Source: Clostridium aquiflavi
GTDB taxonomy: Bacteria > Bacillota > Clostridia > Clostridiales > Clostridiaceae
Assembly: GCF_031344075.1 (NCBI RefSeq)
Contig: NZ_JAVJAN010000002.1
Span: forward strand, 1 to 64,000
Length of the DNA stretch: 64,000 nucleotides
Direction of reading: 5' to 3'
In this document: positions 27,375-35,858 of the stretch, one piece after another
Position numbering within the stretch: the stretch's first letter is position 1
Layout: each line of letters begins with the position of its first letter
Translations under genes and position numbers: made by a program
The notes under the pieces: model-generated
What the model was told of the DNA's origin: nothing
Database searches by the model: none
The model's input: the letters and a program-made list of their open reading frames with translations, nothing else

Positions 27375-27806
27375 TTGGAAAAAGTTGAATTTTTAAATAA
27401 GCTTAGAGAATTTAATAGTATTGTGTGTATAGCTCAATTTGGTAGTTACGGAACTGAATATTGGATAAGGGATAGAAGTGATATTGACTTAGCTGTGATT
27501 GTAAAATCAAACATTAGTTTTCTTGATACATTAGATATTGAAGAGGAACTTGTAGAATTAGCAATGGAATACTATAATTATGATAAAATTCATCTTACAT
27601 TTATATTATTTAAGGAATTCGAAAGCAAGTATGCAAGGATTGCAGTAGATAGTAATAATAAATATATAGTTGATGAAGAAGCATGGTATGATTTTCAACA
27701 CTATGTTTTAAAATTTGTTAGAAATAATGAACGATTGGAGAAGATTTTAAAGATAGATGAACAGTATAGTTATTTTGGAGGTGTGATAGATGAGTCCTTA
27801 CTATAA
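27375..27806 (+). CDS. MntA-type minimal nucleotidyltransferase (antitoxin candidate)
   Basis: This 143-residue protein contains the nucleotidyltransferase pattern GSYGT...SDIDLAV (about 22-42), in which GS and the DxD acids bind nucleotide and metal. In MntA-HepT type VII toxin-antitoxin systems the MntA protein adds AMP to a Tyr of the HEPN ribonuclease and silences it. The next gene is a HEPN protein overlapping by 17 bases, which supports this role. It starts at TTG behind AGGTGGTGATTACTT. The GS-to-DxD spacing is one residue longer than the usual ten. Confidence 0.82.
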   Translation: MEKVEFLNKLREFNSIVCIAQFGSYGTEYWIRDRSDIDLAVIVKSNISFLDTLDIEEELVELAMEYYNYDKIHLTFILFKEFESKYARIAVDSNNKYIVDEEAWYDFQHYVLKFVRNNERLEKILKIDEQYSYFGGVIDESLL

Positions 27807-28257
27807 GTATAAAAAAGAAAAGTTTTTAGAAAAATATAAGGCTGCTTATAATAACTTAAGTGATTTAAAGGAATCTATTAATCAATATAAAAACACTAAT
27901 AGTAAAATAATTAGAAGAGCTATGTTTGCATTTTTTCAAGATTTCTGTGAATATATTATTGATATATGCGAAAGTTATATAATCATTAACGATGGAAGAG
28001 TGAATAGTACTACAACTTCATTAAAATTAATAGAACAAGCTTTTAATGAGGGTTTTTTTGATAAAAATCTAAAGAACTGTTTATCTATGGCAGTGAAGTT
28101 AAGAAATAGATACACTCATGATTATTATCAGAGAGAGTCTAGTGAAAAGCAAATTGAAGATTTTTGCTTTCAAAAATTAGCTTACTTAGAAATATTTTTA
28201 GAGGAAAGTAAAGAGCATGTGATATTAAAATATAAGGATAATAGTAAAAATAATTAG
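27790..28257 (+). CDS. HepT-type HEPN ribonuclease (toxin candidate)
   Basis: This 155-residue, mostly helical protein carries the HEPN active-site pattern RX4HXY as RNRYTHDY near residues 103-110. The family acts as an RNase toxin, and the Tyr is the residue AMPylated by MntA. GGAGGTGTGATAG precedes the ATG within the end of the MntA gene, so the two are coupled. They lie between the Dabb gene and dnaE, a location that looks like an insertion into a housekeeping interval. The toxin assignment is inferred from motif plus pairing. Confidence 0.8.
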   Translation: MSPYYKYKKEKFLEKYKAAYNNLSDLKESINQYKNTNSKIIRRAMFAFFQDFCEYIIDICESYIIINDGRVNSTTTSLKLIEQAFNEGFFDKNLKNCLSMAVKLRNRYTHDYYQRESSEKQIEDFCFQKLAYLEIFLEESKEHVILKYKDNSKNN

Positions 28258-28296
28258 ATATATTTAATTTTTATGGAAGGGAGGTACATTACTGAG

Positions 28297-31200
28297 ATGG
28301 TGTCAACTAAAAATGAGAAAGAAATAGGGATAGCTGATAAGGAAAGAAAAGACTTTGTTCATCTTCATCTTCACACTGGATATAGTTTATTAGATGGATC
28401 GGGAAAAATAAAAGAAATCATGGCAAAAACAAAAGAACTTGGAATGAATAGTATAGCTATAACTGATCATGGAGTTTTATATGGACTTGTAGATTTTTAT
28501 AAAGCAGCCATTGAATATGGGATTAAACCAATACTTGGATGTGAAGTATATGTTGCAGGAAAATCTATGAAAATAAAGCAACCTGATAAAGATAATTCAA
28601 CATATCATTTGGTTTTGTTAGTAAAAAATGAGATTGGCTATAGAAATTTAATGAAGATAGTATCTACAGCATCAATAGAAGGGTTCTATTATAAGCCTAG
28701 AGTGGATCACGAGTATTTAAAGGCACATAGTGAAGGGCTAATAGCTCTTAGCGCTTGTTTAGGCGGAGAAGTGCAATCTTATGAGTTGAAAGGTAACTAT
28801 GAAAAGGCTAAAGAAACAGCACTTTTATATAAAGAAATATTTAAAGAGGATTTCTATTTAGAAATTCAAAATCATGGCATGGATGAACAAAGAAAAGTAA
28901 ATGAAGAAAATATAAAGTTATCTAAAGAATTAGGAATACCATTAGTAGCAACTAATGATGTTCATTACATAAAAAAAGATGGTTATAAATCACATGACAT
29001 ATTAATGTGTATTCAAACAGGAAAAACTGTGGATGATGTTAATAGAAGAAGATATCCTTCAGACCAGTTCTATTTAAAATCTCCTGAAGAAATGTGGGAA
29101 ATGTTTTCTTACATACCTGAAGCATTAGAGAATACTGTGAAAATTTCTAAGCAGTGTAATTATGAATATAAATTCCATGAATCTAAGTTACCTAAATTTC
29201 CATTACCAGAAGGTGAAGAACCGTATAATTATTTGAAGAATACTTGTTATATGGGATTAATAGAGAGATATGAGGAATTTAAAGAGTTTAGGGGGAAGGA
29301 TCTAGATTATGCTAAATTAGATGACTTAAAATCTAAAAATGATTCTGCAAAAGATCTTATAGATAGGCTTGAATATGAGCTTCAGATAATAAAACAAATG
29401 GGATATATTGATTATTTCCTAATTGTTTGGGATTTTATTAAATTTGCTAATGATAATGGAATACCAACAGGACCTGGGCGTGGTAGCGCCGCGGGCTCAA
29501 TAATTGCATATACATTAGGAATAACGAAGATAGATCCAATAAAGTATAGTCTAATATTTGAAAGATTCTTAAATCCCGAAAGAGTATCTATGCCCGATAT
29601 TGATAGCGATTTTTGCTATGAGAGAAGACAGGAAGTAATAGATTATGTAGTAGAAAAGTATGGAGAAGATAATGTATCTCAAATTATAACCTTTGGAACA
29701 ATGGCAGCTAGAGCATGTATTAGGGATGTAGGTAGAGCTATGAATTATAGCTATAGTGAAGTTGATAAGATATGTAAAATGATACCTACAATGCTTGGTA
29801 TAACTATAGAAAAGGCACTTGATTTTAATCCTGAACTTAAAGAGATATATGATAAAGACGAAAGAGTTAAGTCATTAATAGATATGTCAAAGGACTTAGA
29901 AGGACTTCCAAGACATTCATCAACTCATGCAGCTGGTGTAGTTATTGCATCAACGCCATTGGTTCAATACGTACCTTTACAAAAAAATGATGAAATGATA
30001 GTAACTCAATTTGGAATGACTACATTAGAAGAACTAGGATTATTGAAAATGGATTTCTTAGGTCTTAGAACATTAACTGTAATGAATGAGGCACTTAAAA
30101 TTATAAAAGAAAATAGAAATATAGATATAGATTTAGATAAAATCGATTTTGACGATAAAGAAGTTTATAAGATGATAGGGGAAGGGAAGACTGCGGGAGT
30201 ATTCCAATTAGAATCTCCTGGAATGGTATCATTCATGAAAGAATTAAAGCCTGATTCTTTAGAAGATATAATTGCCGGAATTTCATTATATAGACCAGGT
30301 CCAATGGCTGAAATACCAAGATATATAGAATGTAAGAGAAATCCTGAGAAAGTCAAATATGATGCACCAGAACTAGAAGAAATACTAGATGTAACGTATG
30401 GAGTAATGGTATATCAAGAGCAAGTTATGGAGATAGTTAGAAAGCTAGCAGGATATTCTATGGGACGAAGTGATATGGTTAGAAGAGCCATGTCAAAGAA
30501 GAAACATAAAGTCATGGAAGAAGAAAGAAAGAATTTCATTCATGGAATTATAGAAAATGATGAAGTGGTAGTTCCAGGATGTATTAGAAATGGAATTAGT
30601 GAAGAAGCAGCAAATAAGATCTTTGATAATATGATGGATTTTGCTTCGTATGCATTTAATAAATCCCATGCAGCAGCATATGCAGTAGTTGGATATCAAA
30701 CTGCATATTTAATGAAATATTATCCTGTAGAAATGATAGCAGCCATGTTAAATTCATTTATGGGAAGTAGTGAAAAAGTAGTATATTATATTTCGAAAGC
30801 TGAAGAATTGGGTATACAAGTACTTCCACCAGATATAAATGAAAGTTTTGCTAAATTTACTGTTAAAGGAGAAACTATCAGATTCGGTTTGGCAGCTATA
30901 AAAAATGTTGGTATGAATTTAATAAATAGTGTTGTGAAAACAAGAGAGAATAAAGGTAAATTTGATTCATTATTTGATTTCATTAGTAAGATAGATTTAT
31001 CTGCTATAAACAAAAGAACTATTGAAAGTTTAATAAAATCAGGAACATTTGATAGCTTTAAGATATATAGATCAAAATTATTGGCTGTATATGAAAAAAT
31101 GGTTGATAGTATTTCAAGTGATAGAAAAAGAAATATAGATGGACAAATAAGTTTGTTTGCATCAGATGATATTTATGTACCAGAAATAGAATATCCAAAT

Positions 31201-31911
31201 ATAAATGAATTTGATAAACGTTCATTATTAACAATGGAAAAAGAGATGACGGGATTATATATATCAGGTCATCCATTAGATGATTATGCACAAAGTTTAA
31301 AATTTCAAACTTCAAATGAAATAGGAAAAATATTTTCACATCATGAGTTATTAGATGATACTTTAGAAATTCCAATGCTAGATGATGTTATTATTAATAA
31401 TGAATCTGGAATTAATGATAATGATAGAGTGATTCTTGGTGGAATATTAACACAAGTGAATAAAAAAGTTACAAGAAATAACACAATTATGGCATTTTTA
31501 CAATTAGAAGATTTAACTGGAACCATAGAGGTTATAGTTTTTCCAAAAGTATTAGATAGAGTTAGAGAACTATGCAATGAGGACGATCTAGTAATAATTA
31601 AAGGTAGAATAAGTCTAAAAACAGATGAGTTGCCTAAATTAATATGTGAAAGTATAGAACCTTTGGAAAAAATAAATGCTTCTAAAATATATTTAAGAGT
31701 ACAAAATACTATTAAAGCAAAAGAATTAAGTTTAAATTTAAAGGACTTAATAAAAAATTATAAAGGTGATACACCTATTTATATTTTTGCAGCAGAGCAA
31801 AGACAGCAGTTTAGAGTTCCAAGAGATAGATGGATAGATATGAATGAAGAATCTTTAGATTTACTAAGAAAATTTGTTGGAGATGAAAATGTAAAAGTGA
31901 TAGAATTATAG
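28297..31911 (+). CDS. dnaE: DNA polymerase III alpha subunit
   Basis: This 1204-residue replicative polymerase has an N-terminal PHP domain (HLHLHTGYSLLDG from about 22), the polymerase core with PGRGSAAGS near 396 and the catalytic PDIDSDF near 434-440, a helix-hairpin-helix region, and a C-terminal OB fold (about 1040-1120). The ATG at 28297 lies 12 bases after GGGAGG. The upstream ATG at 28273 would place that site inside the gene. Clostridia usually also have PolC, so the exact share of synthesis done by this enzyme is not visible here. Confidence 0.95.
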   Translation: MVSTKNEKEIGIADKERKDFVHLHLHTGYSLLDGSGKIKEIMAKTKELGMNSIAITDHGVLYGLVDFYKAAIEYGIKPILGCEVYVAGKSMKIKQPDKDNSTYHLVLLVKNEIGYRNLMKIVSTASIEGFYYKPRVDHEYLKAHSEGLIALSACLGGEVQSYELKGNYEKAKETALLYKEIFKEDFYLEIQNHGMDEQRKVNEENIKLSKELGIPLVATNDVHYIKKDGYKSHDILMCIQTGKTVDDVNRRRYPSDQFYLKSPEEMWEMFSYIPEALENTVKISKQCNYEYKFHESKLPKFPLPEGEEPYNYLKNTCYMGLIERYEEFKEFRGKDLDYAKLDDLKSKNDSAKDLIDRLEYELQIIKQMGYIDYFLIVWDFIKFANDNGIPTGPGRGSAAGSIIAYTLGITKIDPIKYSLIFERFLNPERVSMPDIDSDFCYERRQEVIDYVVEKYGEDNVSQIITFGTMAARACIRDVGRAMNYSYSEVDKICKMIPTMLGITIEKALDFNPELKEIYDKDERVKSLIDMSKDLEGLPRHSSTHAAGVVIASTPLVQYVPLQKNDEMIVTQFGMTTLEELGLLKMDFLGLRTLTVMNEALKIIKENRNIDIDLDKIDFDDKEVYKMIGEGKTAGVFQLESPGMVSFMKELKPDSLEDIIAGISLYRPGPMAEIPRYIECKRNPEKVKYDAPELEEILDVTYGVMVYQEQVMEIVRKLAGYSMGRSDMVRRAMSKKKHKVMEEERKNFIHGIIENDEVVVPGCIRNGISEEAANKIFDNMMDFASYAFNKSHAAAYAVVGYQTAYLMKYYPVEMIAAMLNSFMGSSEKVVYYISKAEELGIQVLPPDINESFAKFTVKGETIRFGLAAIKNVGMNLINSVVKTRENKGKFDSLFDFISKIDLSAINKRTIESLIKSGTFDSFKIYRSKLLAVYEKMVDSISSDRKRNIDGQISLFASDDIYVPEIEYPNINEFDKRSLLTMEKEMTGLYISGHPLDDYAQSLKFQTSNEIGKIFSHHELLDDTLEIPMLDDVIINNESGINDNDRVILGGILTQVNKKVTRNNTIMAFLQLEDLTGTIEVIVFPKVLDRVRELCNEDDLVIIKGRISLKTDELPKLICESIEPLEKINASKIYLRVQNTIKAKELSLNLKDLIKNYKGDTPIYIFAAEQRQQFRVPRDRWIDMNEESLDLLRKFVGDENVKVIEL

Positions 31912-32287
31912 TTATTAAGGGTATAATATCTAATAGTGTAAAATAAAAAATAATCATAATAGTATATGATTTTAATTTTACTTGGTTATAATATAAGTTG
32001 AGTGTTATTTAAAAATATATAAAATTAGTATATAATCTAATATGTTAACACTATTTTATTTAATAATTATCATGATAAATAAAGAATTATATATAATGTT
32101 GTCTAAAAAATCACTAAATATGTTATGGATTTTTTAGATAAAAATATATTAATATCAAAACTTATCTAAATATGATTGATAAATATTACATTTTTATGTA
32201 CAATTGTTAGTGGTTAATAAGATATGCATAAACTATGCGCAGGTAGGACTTTGGGTGTCCTAGTTGTTTTTTAAGGAGGAATATATT
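31912..32287 (+). promoter_or_regulatory. Long AT-rich leader of pfkA with two hairpins
   Basis: No gene is visible. TCTAAAAAATC (32102-32112) is inverted as GATTTTTTAGA (32128-32138) and could terminate dnaE. Just before the pfkA ribosome binding site, AGGAC (32245-32249) pairs with GTCCT (32257-32261). AACTA (32231) can also pair with TAGTT (32261), and TTTTTT follows. This resembles an attenuator placed against the AAGGAGGA of pfkA. Confidence 0.4.
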
Positions 32288-33250
32288 ATGAAGAAAATAG
32301 CTATTTTAACAAGTGGTGGAGATGCCCCAGGAATGAATGCCGCTATAAGAGCAGTAGTAAGAACAGCCATTGATAAAGGACTTGAAGTTATGGGAGTTCA
32401 AAGAGGCTACAGTGGATTACTTAATGGTGAGCTATTTGCAATGAATAGAACATCAGTATCTGATATTATTCAAAGAGGTGGAACAATCCTAAGAACTGCT
32501 AGATGCCCAGAGTTCAAAGATGAAGAGGTAAGAAAAAGAGCAGTTAAAATACTAAATGCTTATGGTGTAGATGCTTTAGTTGTTATTGGTGGAGATGGAT
32601 CTTTCATGGGAGCCAAGTTACTATCAAAACTAGGAATCAAGACTATAGGATTACCAGGAACAATAGATAATGATTTAGCTTATACTGATTTCACAATAGG
32701 ATTTGATACAGCATTAAATACTATTGTTGATGCAATAAATAAAATAAGAGATACATCAACTTCTCATGAAAGAGTTTCAATAATTGAAGTTATGGGAAGA
32801 GATTGTGGAGATTTAGCTCTTCATGCTGGTATATCAAGTGGAGCAGAAGCTATAATAGTTCCAGAAATGGGTGACTTCGATAGAGATGCTCTTTGCAGAA
32901 CTATATTAGAAGGTAAAAACCATGGAAAAACTCATAGTATAGTTATTCTTGCAGAAGGAATTGGTGGAGCAGAAGAACTATCAAAATATGTTCAAGAATT
33001 AACAGGAATAGAAGCAAGAGCTACAATTTTAGGTCATATTCAAAGAGGTGGAGCACCATCAGCTTCCGATAGAGTTTTAGCTTCAAGATTAGGAGCTAGA
33101 GCAGTAGATGTTCTTCTACAAGGAGAAACTTCAAGAGTAATAGGAATTAGAGATAATCAAATTATAGACCAAGATATAGATGAAGCATTAGCTATGGAAA
33201 GCAAATTCGATATAGATCTATATAATGTAGCAGAAGTATTATCACGCTAA
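32288..33250 (+). CDS. pfkA: 6-phosphofructokinase
   Basis: This 320-residue glycolytic enzyme phosphorylates fructose-6-phosphate with ATP. GGDAPGMN is at 10-17, GGDGS near 102-106, the catalytic TIDNDL near 125-130 and MGRDCGDLAL near 169-178, all as in the allosteric bacterial PfkA group. The ATG at 32288 follows AAGGAGGA by eight bases; an upstream TTG in frame overlaps that site and is rejected. pyk follows after 59 bases, forming the common pfkA-pyk operon. Confidence 0.97.
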   Translation: MKKIAILTSGGDAPGMNAAIRAVVRTAIDKGLEVMGVQRGYSGLLNGELFAMNRTSVSDIIQRGGTILRTARCPEFKDEEVRKRAVKILNAYGVDALVVIGGDGSFMGAKLLSKLGIKTIGLPGTIDNDLAYTDFTIGFDTALNTIVDAINKIRDTSTSHERVSIIEVMGRDCGDLALHAGISSGAEAIIVPEMGDFDRDALCRTILEGKNHGKTHSIVILAEGIGGAEELSKYVQELTGIEARATILGHIQRGGAPSASDRVLASRLGARAVDVLLQGETSRVIGIRDNQIIDQDIDEALAMESKFDIDLYNVAEVLSR

Positions 33251-33309
33251 TAAATTTTTATTTATATAAATTTTTATAAACTAATTAGAATAAAGAGGAG
33301 TGTACTTAC

Positions 33310-34725
33310 ATGAGAAAGACTAAAATGATTTGTACTATTGGACCAGCAAGTGAAGACAGAGAAATATTAGAACAAGTAATGTTAGCAGGAATGAATGCTT
33401 CAAGACATAACTTTTCACATGGTGATCACGAAGAACATAGAGGAAGAATAGAAAAAGTTAAAGAATTATCAAAGAAACTTGATAAAGAAATAGCTATCAT
33501 TCTTGATACAAAAGGACCAGAAATAAGAACTGGAAAATTCGAACCAAACAAAGTTGAATTAGTTAAGGGTACAGAATTTACAGTATATGCAGGAGACATG
33601 TCAGTAGTTGGAGACACTACAAAATGTGCAGTTACTTATGAAGGATTAGCTAATGATGTTAAGCCAGGAAACACAATCTTAATAGATGACGGTTTAGTAG
33701 GATTAACTGTTAAATCAGTAAAAGGAAACGCAGTTATCTGTGAAGTTCAAAATACTGGATTAGTTGGAACTCATAAAGGTGTAAATGTACCAGGAGTTTC
33801 AATTCAATTACCAGCTCTTACAGAAAAAGATAAATCAGATTTAATATTTGGTTGTGAAATGGGAGTTACTATGATAGCAGCTTCATTCGTAAGAAAAGCA
33901 GCTGACGTAGTAGCTATAAGAAAAGTTCTTGATGAAAATGGTGGAAAGAACATCTTAATCTGCCCTAAAATTGAAAACCAAGAAGGTGTTGATAACATCG
34001 ATTCAATCTTAGAAATCTCTGATGCTGTAATGGTAGCTAGAGGAGATCTTGGTGTTGAAATTCCAATAGAACAAGTACCAGCAGTTCAAAAAATGATCAT
34101 CCAAAAATGTAATGCAGCTGGAAAGCCAGTTGTTACTGCAACTCAAATGTTAGATTCTATGATCAGAAATCCAAGACCAACAAGAGCTGAAGTTTCAGAC
34201 GTAGCTAATGCTATCTTAGATGGTACAGATGCTATAATGTTATCAGGAGAAAGTGCTAACGGAACTTACCCAGTAGAAGCTGTTAGAACTATGGCTAAAA
34301 TTGCTGAAGAAACTGAAAAACAATTAGCTCATAAAGTTGCTTACTCTAACAACAAATCTTCTATGTCAGAAGTAATTTCAAGAGCAGCATGTAATGCAGC
34401 TAATGAATTAGAAGCAACTGCTATAATTTCTTCAACTCAAACAGGAGCTACTGCTAAGAGAATATCTAAATCTAGACCAGATTGTACAATCATAGCTGTT
34501 ACTCCAGATGAAGTAGTAGCAAAACAATTAGCATTCTCATGGGGAGTTTATCCAATAGTTGCTGATAAAATGTCTTCAACTGACGAAATGATGGTAAAAT
34601 CAGTTGAAATAGCAAAAGAACATAACTATGTTAAAAATGGTGATACAGTAGTTTTAGCTGCTGGAGTTCCAGTTGATAAAACAGGAACAACTAACCTATT
34701 AAAAGTTAGCGTAGTAGGCGAATAA
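33310..34725 (+). CDS. pyk: Pyruvate kinase
   Basis: This 471-residue enzyme makes pyruvate and ATP from phosphoenolpyruvate and ADP. N-terminal MRKTKMICTIGPAS, substrate-binding ARGDLGVEIP near 241-250 and the TATQMLDSM segment near 278 are conserved. It lacks the C-terminal PEP-utiliser-like domain that extends Bacillus pyruvate kinase to about 585 residues, which is normal for many clostridia. It is co-transcribed with pfkA and ends in a terminator. Confidence 0.97.
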   Translation: MRKTKMICTIGPASEDREILEQVMLAGMNASRHNFSHGDHEEHRGRIEKVKELSKKLDKEIAIILDTKGPEIRTGKFEPNKVELVKGTEFTVYAGDMSVVGDTTKCAVTYEGLANDVKPGNTILIDDGLVGLTVKSVKGNAVICEVQNTGLVGTHKGVNVPGVSIQLPALTEKDKSDLIFGCEMGVTMIAASFVRKAADVVAIRKVLDENGGKNILICPKIENQEGVDNIDSILEISDAVMVARGDLGVEIPIEQVPAVQKMIIQKCNAAGKPVVTATQMLDSMIRNPRPTRAEVSDVANAILDGTDAIMLSGESANGTYPVEAVRTMAKIAEETEKQLAHKVAYSNNKSSMSEVISRAACNAANELEATAIISSTQTGATAKRISKSRPDCTIIAVTPDEVVAKQLAFSWGVYPIVADKMSSTDEMMVKSVEIAKEHNYVKNGDTVVLAAGVPVDKTGTTNLLKVSVVGE

Positions 34726-34737
34726 TAAATTTATAAT

Positions 34738-34771
34738 AAAAAAGCTTTCGATTTTATTCGAGAGCTTTTTT
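34738..34771 (+). terminator. Rho-independent terminator after pyk
   Basis: AAAAAAGCTTTCGA (34738-34751) pairs with TCGAGAGCTTTTTT (34758-34771), one mismatch, six-base loop, with Ts in the 3' arm. Confidence 0.9.
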
Positions 34772-34841
34772 ATTCTTTTTATTAATTATTTTACAAATAA
34801 TTTTAGTTAAATAATTAAATGTAAAAATCATTTACAAATAA

Positions 34842-34965
34842 TTTACAAAATAATTATATTATGTTATGATAGAATGTATATTATTTATTGTATTAGACAA
34901 TAATTATAATAAGGAATTAATTGGCAACTGATTCTCTATTTGCACCCTTAGGGGTGCCTTTTTTT
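34842..34965 (+). ncRNA. Candidate small RNA with its own promoter and terminator
   Basis: TTTACA (34842-34847) and TATGAT (34865-34870) are separated by exactly 17 bases. A hairpin TTATTGT/ACAATAA lies at 34885-34903. A terminator GCACCC-TTAG-GGGTGC (34942-34957) is followed by CTTTTTTT. This would give a transcript of about 90 bases starting near 34877, with no reading frame or ribosome binding site. I do not recognise the RNA family. The promoter-terminator pairing is seen directly; expression is inferred. Confidence 0.55.
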
Positions 34966-35020
34966 ATTCTTTAGGAATTTATATTATTAAAGAATTTGTG
35001 GATAACTTTTAGAATACAGT

Positions 35021-35208
35021 GTTTTAAAGGTATGATGAGTACCCCTAAAGAATAAAAAATAATCATATGCCGCACCATTATTCCTGCACTGCGTTTGGAA
35101 AGGGTGCATGGCTAAAAAAATTGACGGCTCTAAAGTCGCCTTAGCAATTTTGTTCTGATTTTTTAGTGTGTTGATATGTGAATAAGTAAAGTGGACTGAG
35201 CAAAGAAT
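35021..35208. repeat. MITE-like repeat, copy F (interrupted or rearranged)
   Basis: GTGTTTTAAAGGTATGATGA at 35021 resembles the left arm of copy B. A second arm-like string TTTTTTAGTGTGTTGATATG lies at 35160-35179, followed by AAAGTGGACTGAGC as in copies B and C. Between them about 100 bases of more GC-rich sequence (35060-35152) include an imperfect hairpin around GACGGC/GTCGCC. No gene is supported in the rest of the 34,726-35,268 gap apart from the candidate RNA. Confidence 0.45.
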
Positions 35209-35268
35209 AAGTTTTATTATAATGGAGCAAAATAAGTCATAAGGAAAATATAAGAAAGAGTGATAATT

Positions 35269-35625
35269 ATGACTATGTTAAATTGTGCAGCCATGAGTTG
35301 CGTACATAATGAAGCAGGAATGTGTCAAGCAGGATATATATTAATTGAAGGAAATGATTCAACAACGACTTTAGAAACAAAATGTTCCAGTTATAAGTCA
35401 AATAAATTCATTAACCAAGTAAAGGCACTTGCTAATACTAATTATGTTGGAGAAGTAATGCAATTATTTTCTTCTATGGATGAAGTAAAGATGAATCCTC
35501 AAATTAATTGTCAGGCAGTAAATTGTTTTTTTAATTCTTCAGGAAAATGTGAATCAAGAAATGTAGCTATTTCTGTTGATAAAAATGATCAGTTTAAGGC
35601 TATGTGTGAAACTTTTGTAAAATAA
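35269..35625 (+). CDS. Protein with two DUF1540 zinc-binding repeats
   Basis: This 118-residue protein contains two copies of the short Cys-rich DUF1540 module: NCAAMSCVHNEAGMCQAG near 5-22 and NCQAVNCFFNSSGKCESR near 84-101. Each is followed by a conserved Cys at its end (near 43 and 115). The pattern suggests metal binding. The function is unknown, though such proteins are common in spore-formers. The ATG at 35269 gives the standard start; a GTG nine bases earlier is possible. It appears monocistronic. Confidence 0.85.
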   Translation: MTMLNCAAMSCVHNEAGMCQAGYILIEGNDSTTTLETKCSSYKSNKFINQVKALANTNYVGEVMQLFSSMDEVKMNPQINCQAVNCFFNSSGKCESRNVAISVDKNDQFKAMCETFVK

Positions 35626-35858
35626 TATTTTTTATAAAGTTTTTTCTAGCATATATATGATTATATATAAATCTACTAATTCATATTAGCCTTAGAGATT
35701 TTTCTACTAATGAATATTTGTTTACTATGGATGAATAATTAAATATATAATTAGTAAGGAAATATAAAACTCAAAGGTTTGTTAATTAAGCTATTATATA
35801 AAACTTATAATGTGATATAATTTATAGAAGTTATAATTAAATAAAGGTGGATTTTAAG

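Noticed and set aside
34885..34957. Riboswitch for the DUF1540 gene
   Set aside because: The hairpin ends in a strong terminator about 300 bases before that gene, with another repeat in between. It fits a free small RNA better than a leader.
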